Source: Prosapia bicincta (Eukaryota; Arthropoda; Insecta; Hemiptera; Cercopidae). From it: 64,000 nucleotides of DNA. Under the pieces are notes generated by a model. It searched no databases. It saw only the letters and a program-made list of their open reading frames with translations, and was not told the DNA's origin. A program made the translations under genes and the position numbers. Of this stretch, positions 34,110 through 43,639 are shown in pieces. The first letter of the stretch is position 1. Every line of letters starts with the position of its first letter. Location of the stretch: assembly GCA_036971475.1 (NCBI GenBank), contig JBAIZL010000003.1:112231570-112295569 (forward strand), given 5' to 3'.

Positions 34110-34635
34110 TAAACCTCTTTGAAAGATGTATACAAATTGTACCACCTTAGGCTATTACCATCGTTATCACTCAATATTGTAATGATCTCAGTAGGAATTT
34201 AATTAACATTTTTTTATACTGTATTTGTTATTTAGAAATTCTGTCAAGCCACCGCCCCAGTGGCCTTGAAACTCGATACCCAATTACTCCATTATATTCT
34301 TGTCTTAATCAGCTGATATCACCTGTAAAAGTCACTTTTAAACACATTTAAACAGCTCATAGTAATTGTTTTTGTAGTTATTCATCTTTCTAGGTTAGTT
34401 ATACTTTAAAAATGTCACGTTACAAGCAGAAGTTTTTCCTTCTGTTGCTTTTTCAAGACAATAATCGATAAGTCTATAAACTATAATTTGATATATTGAT
34501 TGGGATTTAATTTCAGTAAATTACATTCACCCCAAGTACAAGTACAAATATACCTCAACCCCGTATGAAGGACGACAACTCTGCTAGAGAACTTAATAAC
34601 ACAAGTAATATAAACAAACAATTATACAGCAAAGA
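34110..34635. other. no gene recognised
   Basis: AT-rich, no motif. Confidence 0.55.
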
Positions 34636-34985
34636 AACATTTTTTTGTAGTTACTTTCTATTAAATAATTACAATTAATATAAATAAAATAGCCTAACCA
34701 TTTCGTTAAAACAGCTGTTCTACCACATAACCTATAACATAAAATCAGCTGTTTTATGAAATCATATGTTATCACTTATTTTAAGCCAAATAGGACTTTA
34801 TTACATACCTTGCTCCTTTGTGAAACTTTTTACTCCCATATAAATCTAATATTAATTCATTAAATCATTTAACTTAGTGGCCTGTAATCCACTACAAGTT
34901 TAAAAAAATGTATTTAAACTTGAGTGGATTGATTAAAACTAATTTTTTAATGATATTAAAAATATGAACAAGATATATGTAATTA

Positions 34986-34986
<1 letters not shown>

Positions 34987-35046
<60 letters not shown>

Positions 35047-35051
35047 TGATA

Positions 35052-35096
<45 letters not shown>
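34987..35096. repeat. (TA)n microsatellite pair
   Basis: Two TA runs separated by GCTGATACT at about 35045-35053. Confidence 0.97.
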
Positions 35097-35100
<4 letters not shown>

Positions 35101-35180
35101 TATGGTGATATGTTCTCTTGTAATATAGTTTACAATACAATTTGCAAAAACAAGAATACTTTTAATGAATATATTTATTC

Positions 35181-35218
35181 AAAGCTTTTCGCCGATAAAA
35201 TAGTACCAGCATCTTCAG
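35181..35218 (-). ncRNA. hammerhead-like motif in PLE tail (left arm)
   Basis: CTGAAGA, extra T, GCTGG/TCGGC around a 10-base loop, GAA, AAGCTT, T. Confidence 0.5.
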
Positions 35219-35295
35219 GAAAATAATTATCTAATAAAATAATTTTTTATTAGATTTAAAATTTATATATTTGATTTTATTAGATAATTATTTTC

Positions 35296-35333
35296 CTGAA
35301 GATGCTGGTACTATTTTATCGGCGAAAAGCTTT
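35296..35333 (+). ncRNA. hammerhead-like motif in PLE tail (right arm)
   Basis: Mirror image of 35181-35218. The candidate stem I (TATTTTC with GAATAAA) is imperfect. Confidence 0.5.
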
Positions 35334-35447
35334 GAATAAATATATTCATTAAAAGTATTCTTGTTTTTGAAATATTTTAAATTTATTATATATATGCTGA
35401 TACGTATTCCATCACGGTTGGAAAAATATGATAAATAGTTACTATCC

Positions 35448-35623
35448 GGAGTACATCCGTTCATTCTGCAGTGCATAAAATCGCAGTTTCGACGTTTCGC
35501 TAGACCACTTGCTCTTCAACTGTTGTTGGGTTCACCTCGTCAATGCTAGATGAGATGCTAGCGAAACGTCGGGACTGTGGTTTTAAGCACTGCAGAATGA
35601 ACGGATGCACTCAAGATAATAAC
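35448..35623. mobile_element. second hairpin with GCTAGCGAAACGTCG
   Basis: Arms 35448-35505 and 35565-35623 (CATCCGTTCATTCTGCAGTG and complement) flank a 60-base centre. The inner ends carry GCTAGCGAAACGTC, similar to the GCGAAACG motif of PLE tails, but the full hammerhead-like plan was not found. Confidence 0.65.
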
Positions 35624-35629
35624 AACTCG

Positions 35630-35631
<2 letters not shown>

Positions 35632-35704
<73 letters not shown>
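35632..35704. repeat. (TA)n microsatellite
   Basis: Pure TA run of about 70 bases before the element terminus. Confidence 0.98.
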
Positions 35705-35707
<3 letters not shown>

Positions 35708-35739
35708 AGTGTGTGAGCTAATAAAAAGAATTTAATCCT

Positions 35740-36495
35740 GTGACAATACTTAATGACATTGTATATAATATTATCCTAATACGTATCATAGACTATATTT
35801 TGTTATTATTTTCTACATTTTAAAATTTTGACGTGAAAAAGGAACTTATTCAACCGACTCGCATTGTTGTATGCTATAAAACTATCAGAATGTAATGTAA
35901 AACTATCACTTCGAAGGAATTGTAATAAAAAATTTGTTTGAAAAAAATTATTATTCCTATATAACAAAATAGTTCTCAAAATTTTATGTTTTTGGAATGT
36001 GTAGCTCTTTCATCTTACGCATTAAATTAACGTTAGCTTCTGAACTAGGTGAGAAGTCTGAAACAAAATTTGACCTTTCTATACTTTTAGTCTGTTATGA
36101 GCTTCAGATTTAATAAATTTCTACTTTGCCCCTTCGAAGTTATTTTCAAATTTCTAAATCTCACATTAGAGGTAACGGTAAAAACAAAATGGTCTTCAGT
36201 AGAACCTGCCTCATTTGTAGAACAGAGGCTTTAATAGAATATATGCATTGTAATTAATAATTAAATGATGTAGATATTAGAAAATGTTATTAGATGTTGA
36301 AAAAATTACTGAATTCAAATTTGATTTAAAAAACTGTAAATGAAATCGGTTCTTGAAACATACTTGTCTCCTAAAAAAGTGTATTAAAAACATGTAATTC
36401 AATATCATCATGTAGAATTAGTAGTTGTAAGATTTATTGTAATAGAAATTCATGTTTATATTACCAGCAGAGCACTATACTTCCAATTCCCACTC
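35740..36495. other. no gene recognised
   Basis: AT-rich, no motif. Confidence 0.55.
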
Positions 36496-36499
36496 TTTT

Positions 36500-36940
36500 T
36501 CACAATTAGTTCACTCTATCATTGTATATAACTTGTACAAATTTTCAATCGTTAATCAAATACTACTTATTCATCCACTGAAATTCAAATTTCACATATT
36601 TTTTTTAAAATTTGTACTGAATGACACTTGATTGTAATGCAGTTTTCAATTATTTATCAATTAATTAAATATTCTATACTAATATTAGTTTTATATGGGA
36701 TACAACATTTACTAGAAGGGGTAATTATGCAATGTAGTTATTTCGTCCCATTTGCCTTAAAATAAGTGAAAACATATGATTTCATAAAACAGCTGATTTT
36801 ATGTTATAGGTTATGTGGTAGATCAGCTCTTTTAACACATAGGTTTTGCTACTTTATTTATAATAATTGTATTTATTTAATAAAATGTAACTAAAATTAA
36901 ATTTTCTGTATTGACATTAGTAGGGATTGACTTTATAAGA
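36500..36940 (-). mobile_element. dispersed element copy 10 (family D)
   Basis: From TTAGTTCACTCTATCATTG to TAGGGATTGACTTTA, with the AGCTGATTTTATG and CTTTTAACACATAGG boxes. Uninterrupted. Confidence 0.75.
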
Positions 36941-36944
36941 TATT

Positions 36945-37984
36945 CTACTTGTTTTTAAATTTAAGAAAGCAATTAATAATTACGAGTTGATTCAATAATA
37001 AAACCTTCGGCTATTAAAAGTTAGTATCATCCATTTTGTACAAATGTTTCTGTTCTTTAACGAACGTTTCTTTTCGCATAAATAATTTTCCAAGTTTTTA
37101 ACTCCCCTTCCTTATAAATAGAAATATTTGAAAATGTATAGATTTTTTCTCCAGTCGTAAACCCCGCCGCGTCCGTATCATATTCTACTTACAAGTCACA
37201 ACTCTTGCAAACTTCCAAACGGAATCAGTGATGACTATAAAATACCGAACGCGGGGTTTATTTGTTTTACAAAGTTGGTAGAAGTTGGTAATGTATTCAA
37301 GGCAGACTGTTTCTGCTAACTTGTGTAATTTATTCAATGTCTTTAAAGTTGGCGTTATTTTATTACTTACGGGTAACGCTATTTAATCCAAGACGGAGAG
37401 GTTGGGGCGCAAGTAGCTTTATAGGGGCAAATGGGTATACGCCCTTGAAAATATAGAAATGGCGTTCGTTGAGTGAAATAAATTTCACTCAAGTTCACGC
37501 TTAATTGTTTTGCTTAGTTTACGCCTGGATTAGGCTTGAGGAAATTTAGAAGATATTTTCTTTATTCTAAAAAAGGACGAAAATAAAAATCTTAACTATG
37601 AATTAGTTCTTAGAATAATAATGTTTACACTTTTTGGTGACCAGGTAGTTACTTCTTTTATCAAAGACACACGAGTCAACCAGCGAATTATTTTTATTTG
37701 ATTTATCTTTTTATTTTTATAATGGGGAGACTAGTTATTAAACACGTTTTACAACGTTATGGAGTCAGGCAAACTTATCGTTTCACTAAAAAAATAAAAT
37801 TGATAACATTTTATTAAGGATTTATACCTTATGGTTTTTTTGTGAAAATATATTCGCTATGGAACTACAGTCCTGAATATATTAATACTTACGTAAGGTC
37901 GTTATCTACTCCAGGAAATTCCTTAGCTTCAGCGGGTACATGCCCGCAAAACTTTAGGAAGCAAAAAGCTTTACCTATTGCATT
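36945..37984. other. no gene recognised
   Basis: A 69-codon frame at 37842-38051 crosses the hAT 5' end and is not a gene. Nothing else seen. Confidence 0.55.
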
Positions 37985-38479
37985 CCTTAAAGCAGTGGTT
38001 TCCAACAAAATATTTCCAAGGACACCTCATCGGTCGTTATACCGACAATGACCTCTCAAATTCTAAAACTTTAATTGTAGATTACACGCAAAATAATGTG
38101 TGTTATATTAGTAAGTAATTTATGTTATGCCTACCCCACCTACTATAAGGTGGAAACTGTTCTTACATGTGAAAATTACATTTGATATTTACACAAGTTT
38201 ATTACAAGTACATTCAACAAGTGTTTAAAAAAAAGTTATTCAATATACAAAAAGTAAGATTTTCAACATGTTAAAGTTTCTAGGTCGAGGCAAAATTCAT
38301 TAAACCTATTTATGTTAATATTCTGTTTGAAACTAGGAGTTACAGAATTAAAAACGAGTATCACAAGTCTGTTTTAATTGCGAGAAACAGGGAAAATCAT
38401 GCGATTGCAGCAACTCAGAACTTGACAATAATTTCAGTGATAAGAGTAACGTCTTTCCTTTGAGTTCATGCTTCCAGAG

Positions 38480-39900
38480 AGGTTAGGCTCCATACTTGAA
38501 ACTTTTACTATGACATCATTCCGCATATCCAGCCGATTCCTATATTTATTTCTCATGAACAACATTTTGAGAATGTCTATTCATATCGGTTGGTAATTGG
38601 AAAAGGTAGTGCTACTTTCATTGCCTTATCCCTTTAGAACTTTGTAGTCATTACGTACTGTCAACCAAAATTCTACACTGTTCTCTCCCTATAAAACATT
38701 TTTAATTTGCCACTGGTGGTTAGGTCTACAAGTTGATCTTGTCCCTCTTCTGAAAGACTTTGGATCTTTTCTATTTCAGTGTTTCTAATCTGGATTTCTA
38801 ATCCAACTCTCATTAGGATGTGGCTGGGGAAAGTATTCCGTAAAAGTGGTCGCTAAACTTTGAAGTTGTTTAATTATACTTTCGTGTATTTGGTTTGTTA
38901 AGTCTTCATCAGAACATTCCAAAAACTCTTAGAAAGTGGAAAAATTTGTTAAAGAGCTTTTATTGATCCGTTTTTGCCCACACCTGACATTTTCAACCTT
39001 GGCACTAACTTTGTCTTCAACTTTGAACATCTATATTGTTAACTTGTAAGCTTAGATTTAAATCATGCAAATGTGCATCACGACACCTAAGTAAGCAGTT
39101 GCTCAAAGTTAAGAGAAGTCCTTAAGAAAATCTGCATACTTGGTATCAAGAACGAAGAATCTGGGCTTATCCTTAAGCTCATATGAACCTGTTCAGTAAG
39201 CTACCTCGATAGAGCAACCTTACTTCGTTAGGAATAAGAAGTTGCATACATGGTATCAAGAAGGAAGATTCTGGCCTTATCCTTAAGCTTAAATAAACCT
39301 GTTCAGTATGCTACCTCGAGAGAGCAACCTTACCTCGTTAGGAATAAGAAGTTGCATACATGGTATCCAGAAGGAAGATTCTGGCCTTATCCTTAAGCTT
39401 AAATAAACCTGTTCAGTATGCTACCTCGAGAGAGCAACCTTACCTCGTTAGGAATAAGAAGTTGCATACATGGTATCAAGAAGGAAGATTCTGGCCTTAT
39501 CCTTAAGCTCAAATGAACCTGTTCAGTATGCTACCTCGATAGAGCAACCTTACCTCGATAGGAATAAGAAGTTGCATACATGGTATCAAGAAGGAAGATT
39601 CTGGCCTCATCCTTAAGCTTAAATAAACCTGTTCAGTATGCTACCTCGAGAGAGCAACCTTACCTCGGTAGGAATAAGAAGTTGCATACATGGTATCAAG
39701 AAGGAAGATTCTGGCCTTATCCTTAAGCTTAAATAAACCTGTTCAGTATGCTACCTCGAGAGAGCAACCTTACCTCGTTAGGAATAAGAAGTTGCATACA
39801 TGGTATCCAGAAGGAAGATTCTGGCCTTATCCTTAATCTCAAATAAACCTGTTCAGTATGCTACCTCGAGAGAGCAACCTTACCTCGGTAGAACCTGCAC
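38480..39900 (-). pseudogene. hAT transposase remnant (ZBED/FAM200-like)
   Basis: The intact protein would cut and paste the element. Read from 39900 down on the minus strand: the EVRLLSRGSILNRF motif (canonical EVRWLSRG in this family) sits in each unit of the 110-bp array. After the array come LHDLNLSLQ near 39060, TEYFPQPHPNESWIRNPD near 38800 and EFWLTVRNDYKVL near 38660. The C-terminal dimerisation block follows, with KVALPFPITNRYE (about 38620) and MRNKYRNRLDMRNDV (about 38540). The order matches the second half of ZBED-type hAT transposases. The BED zinc finger and most of the RNase H-like core were not found. There are numerous stops and at least four frame changes. Confidence 0.8.
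39121..39893. repeat. 110-bp minisatellite inside hAT, 7 copies
   Basis: Units start at 39131, 39241, 39351, 39461, 39571, 39681 and 39791; the first is the most diverged. On the minus strand a unit reads as hAT transposase codons: NEVRLLSRGSILNRF, then after a one-base slip FKLKDKARIFLLDTMYA. In the copy at 39461 the second part reads FELKDKARIFL, closer to family consensus. 110 is not a multiple of three, so the array cannot be one open protein. Confidence 0.93.
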
Positions 39901-40055
39901 ATGCTCACTGCCATCTCTTTGCGCCGCAAAGAAGTCTAGATTACGAATACTGCCGCAGTGAACTTGTTAAATAAAAATATTTTAATTTCAGTGACATCTC
40001 ACGGACCCCTAAGATATTTCCCGCGGACCACCTCGCGGGAACCATTGCCTTAAAG

Positions 40056-40555
40056 TATCCGTAGCAACAAAGCTATGATTGGCAAAGCGAACACATTTCT
40101 TAGCCTACTTAACACGCACAGATTAAATATTTAGTTGCCAGCAATTGCATTCACACAGAGAATCATATCTCAGCGATTCTGAGCAAAGGAAATCTAGGGA
40201 GGGCCGAAAGTTTATTATCGCTCCCGCGGGAGAAATTTAGATCGCGCGAAGGGGTTGGAATTACCGTATGCGTCTGTGGACGTTGCCGAGTACATCGACG
40301 GATTGATTGCGTTATTGTGAGGAATAGTATTTTCGTGTGAAATATCTTTGTTCGTTTTATCAGTGTTGTGGCCACGCCTGCTTTAAGGTATTTGTAAAAA
40401 AACTAATCTATGCGATTCGGAAGGTTTTACTTCTTTGGCATACAGATTCGGTTTTTGTCATAGATTTCTCAAATTAAATAAAGTTTATAAAAAAAATTAT
40501 TAAAAATGTAACAAGTTGAAAAAAAAACTGCGTTAAAACAGGTAGCCTAACATAA
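40056..40555. other. no gene recognised
   Basis: A 70-codon minus-strand frame at 40163-40375 lies in a GC-richer stretch (CTCCCGCGGGAG, GATCGCGCG) but is not recognised. Confidence 0.45.
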
Positions 40556-40559
40556 GCAA

Positions 40560-40975
40560 AAAGTCATTTCCTACTTAGGGAAATATAGAAAGATTTTATT
40601 TTAGTTACTTTTTATTAAATAATTACAATTAATATAAATAAATTAACATAACTTATGCGTTAAAACAGCTGTTCCACCACATAATCTGCAACATAAAACC
40701 TGCTATTTTATGAAACCATATGTTTAAAGTTATTTTAAGCCAAATGGGACGAATAACTGCATACCTTTCCCCTTTTGTGAAAGGTTTTTCTTCCTTATAA
40801 AACTAAAATTAATTCATTAAATTTTCTAAAGAATAATTATTAGAAAATACCTATGTTTACCAGTGTGAACCACTACAAGTTTTAAAAAATGTATTTGAAC
40901 TTGAGCGGATGAATGAAAAGTGTTTTATTAACGATTGAAAATTTGAACAAGATATAATATATCTATTATAGATAT

Positions 40976-41033
<58 letters not shown>

Positions 41034-41092
41034 TACTATATATATTATTAATATGTTACATATAAGGGGAGTGTGAACTAATAAAAGGAATT
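40560..41092 (+). mobile_element. dispersed element copy 11 (family D) with expanded TA tract
   Basis: Body 40560-40962, TA expansion 40978-41031 without an inserted hairpin, terminus AAGGGGAGTGTGAACTAATA at 41062-41092. It shows the empty-site-like state of the interrupted copies. Confidence 0.8.
40978..41031. repeat. (TA)n microsatellite
   Basis: Pure TA run in the tail of dispersed element copy 11. Confidence 0.98.
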
Positions 41093-41094
41093 GG

Positions 41095-41985
41095 GAAATC
41101 AGACGGTCAGTATGACATATTATTGTGTTAAGGATGGAATATTGTCGCCTGTGGGATTTAAGGACTAGCGATAGGTCCTGGGAGCAGGGAAGGTTACCGA
41201 TCGCGTGGTCACGGTAACTATCTGACGTACGAGTTCCCTCTACGTAGATAAATACTTCAGACGGATCTAGGATCATAGAATTAGGAAACAGCTTTGCAGT
41301 AGTTATGCATACTGAACAAACAAAGGTTCGTTTTTGTGTTAGAACTAAAACTTCTAACAAACGCCATCTGTGGTAATCGCAAACAGTAAACACGAGTGGA
41401 TCAGAGTATCGTGGGCTTTGTTCTAGACGGATAGAAAGGGTTTTTACGTATATTCCAATCCACTTCTCCCAGCACGGTAACCTTAGTACTGTATCAAAGT
41501 TACAGGGCTTCATTAAAGGGAACGTAAAGCTCCACTCTGTAATCAGACGTCACGCCCTTTACTTAAGTTCACTTACATTGTGCCCTTTATATTATACTTG
41601 AGAACGTACGCTTATGCGCGCGCAGACCTGGCAGCTAGTTCCCTTCTTCTCCTCAGCTGGCAGCAGGTCTACCTCCGTGCTTCCATCATTTTCCAATCCA
41701 TTTCAGTACCAGGTGATAATTATCTTTCAGCTTTACTCCTATGTATTTTCTACCCCTTTCTTAACCTTCTTACGGCGAGGAATAATGTGGAGTTATTTTA
41801 AAACTCGGTTGGAGAGTATTTCAAACCTTGATCCCCTATATCGTCTAACAGGTAGTGTTATGTTCCTCCCTGTATACACATAATCCTGTATCAGGCTTTC
41901 CAGGGGATGACCGTCTACAATACTAACTGATCCCCTGAAAACTACAACGAAAATTGCAATGCACGATATTCCTAATCCTAAATCC
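41095..41985. other. no gene recognised
   Basis: A 218-codon minus frame (40857-41513) runs through the element and its TA tract and is not believed. Frames at 41580-41883 (73 and 89 codons) are unrecognised. Confidence 0.5.
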
Positions 41986-41986
41986 T

Positions 41987-42300
<314 letters not shown>

Positions 42301-42980
42301 TTTCTTTTATATATATACATATTATATGCGAACTTGGCATAGAACTGATTAACTGGGTTAAAAGGTAGGGCTCTGACCATCAAAAAAAAATATGAAGGTG
42401 ATGGAAAGGTGATATGGATAGTATTATAATTAGTGTGGGGTTTGCCGCGGTGTAGGGGTGTAGGTACCCGCGGGAAAGCGCGCGCTCGCAAACTCCACTG
42501 GGAACGGGAATCTTAAAGCAAATTCAACAAAATGCGAAAACGAATAAATTATTTAGAGACGTTTAACATTTTTGAAAATTATCTTGAAAACTGAAACTAA
42601 GGAGAAACAAAATAGTATATTCAAAATCCTTAATATTCTTTTCTTTAATACTATCCCAGGAACTCCGGACATTTTTTAGATTTGAAAATAAAGTTTAATA
42701 AAAAAATAAATGATTTGCTCTGAAAGAGTTTTCAGTTAAAAAAGTTTATTAATTTCTAACATAATCATTGACCAATTCCTTAAGTTTCTTGTACCTCCGC
42801 ATTTACACTGTGACTTCCTAGACTCCTTTACTATACCAATCGAGAAACACAGCAGAGACAATGCACCCCAGAAGCCCAATCTCAACTATATGACTTTACT
42901 TTACGTTGCTATCTATACCCAAAGAATTAACCGCCAGTCATATAGTGACCTATAAATTTAGTGACCTTTAGCGTGTAACT
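42301..42980. other. no gene recognised
   Basis: No motif. 42430-42490 is GC-rich (GGTACCCGCGGGAAAGCGCG). Confidence 0.5.
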
Positions 42981-42982
42981 GT

Positions 42983-43014
42983 TTTTGAAGATGAAAGTAT
43001 TGCGAAACGCGTCA
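42983..43014 (+). ncRNA. weak PLE-tail signature, family E
   Basis: TTTTGAAGATG followed by GCGAAACGCGTCA, sharing GAA plus the ACGCGT palindrome with the hairpin at 29690-29900. No good stem between the boxes. Probably a lone, decayed PLE tail. Confidence 0.25.
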
Positions 43015-43019
43015 GCCAA

Positions 43020-43485
43020 TGTTCATTCAAAAAACAGCAACAAATACCTTCTGCCTAATATTGTATATAACAAGTCCTAAATTAATTATAATAAAAATAA
43101 TAAATACATAATATACATGACTTGAAAAGCCCTGAAACGTCCCCTATTTTCAGCACTCGGTTTCTCCTCTGGTTCCATTTTCCTTCTTCGTGTAAGCAAT
43201 GTAACAGGTAGAGAGCTTCCAGAAATCAATCGACAGTGATATTTGTATTGCTTTCTAGTAAATTACAAATAGGGGGTCGTATAGAGCAGCCGAGCTGACT
43301 TTGGAAGCGTTCCAATCGTGGCGGGTGTCTCTGGCACAATTATTAATCCCAACGCGAAGGGGAGAAAAGATAAACTACACTGTAGCTTCACAGTTGTCAA
43401 CACACAGTTCCTTTGTCTGTATTGAGCACAGAAGCCTTCAGAAAACCTAGTTATATTCTTACGTTTTGTAGTTAATCAGTTAAAC
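43020..43485. other. no gene recognised
   Basis: Unique-looking sequence without motifs. Confidence 0.5.
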
Positions 43486-43489
43486 ATTA

Positions 43490-43580
43490 GTTTATGACTT
43501 TCCGAACTTTATATTTTGTAAATTTGTAAACACGTACTGAGACAGAACGTTTTCGACCGCTCCATGGCGACCTTCCAGTT
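43490..43580 (-). mobile_element. PLE 3' tail, family B
   Basis: Minus strand matches the tails at 48185-48560, 48841-49126 and 59028-59898, including GAGCGGTCGAAAACGTTC, TGTCTCAG and the TTTACAAAAT-AAAGTTCGGA stretch. Only about 90 bases remain. Confidence 0.8.
43539..43580 (-). ncRNA. hammerhead-like motif, family B, 5' core decayed
   Basis: Stem GGTCGC/GCGGTC around CATGGA, GAA, palindrome AACGTT, C, TGTCTC. The CTGACGA box is degraded to CTGGAAG and the stem I partner is lost. Confidence 0.4.
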
Positions 43581-43639
43581 ATCTGGTTAATTGCTCATAA
43601 GAAACCCATAAAACCTAGAAGAATATAATTATAGAAGGT

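Larger units (their letters stand above)
35095..35385. mobile_element. PLE-tail hairpin (foldback), best preserved short type
   Basis: Arms of about 115 bp (35130-35245 and 35275-35385) are near-perfect reverse complements of the family A PLE tail, meeting at an AT-rich centre. Both arms keep an intact hammerhead-like motif pointing outward. Confidence 0.85.
34636..35732 (+). mobile_element. dispersed element copy 9 (family D), split by two hairpins
   Basis: Body 34636-34976 ends in TATGAACAAGATATATG. TA tracts, a PLE hairpin and a second hairpin follow, then the terminus AAGGAGTGTGTGAGCTAATA at 35703-35732. The insertions lie entirely within the TA-rich 3' tail. Confidence 0.75.
37993..40047. 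mobile_element. hAT-superfamily DNA transposon, decayed, with 8-bp target duplication
   Basis: A 2055-bp element bounded by identical CCTTAAAG copies (37985-37992 and 40048-40055), the 8-bp target duplication expected of hAT. Termini are imperfect inverted repeats: CAGTGGTTTCC at the left and, read inward from the right, CAATGGTTCCC. The right subterminal region (CTCACGGACCCCTAAG, CCGCGGACCACC) looks like the ends of ZBED/FAM200-type hAT elements. The minus strand carries the remains of the transposase, and a 110-bp tandem array occupies its middle. Frameshifts and stops show it is non-autonomous. Confidence 0.9.

Noticed and set aside
40857..41513. 218-codon minus-strand frame
   Set aside because: It crosses a dispersed element and its TA tract (IYIYIY run), with no recognisable domain.
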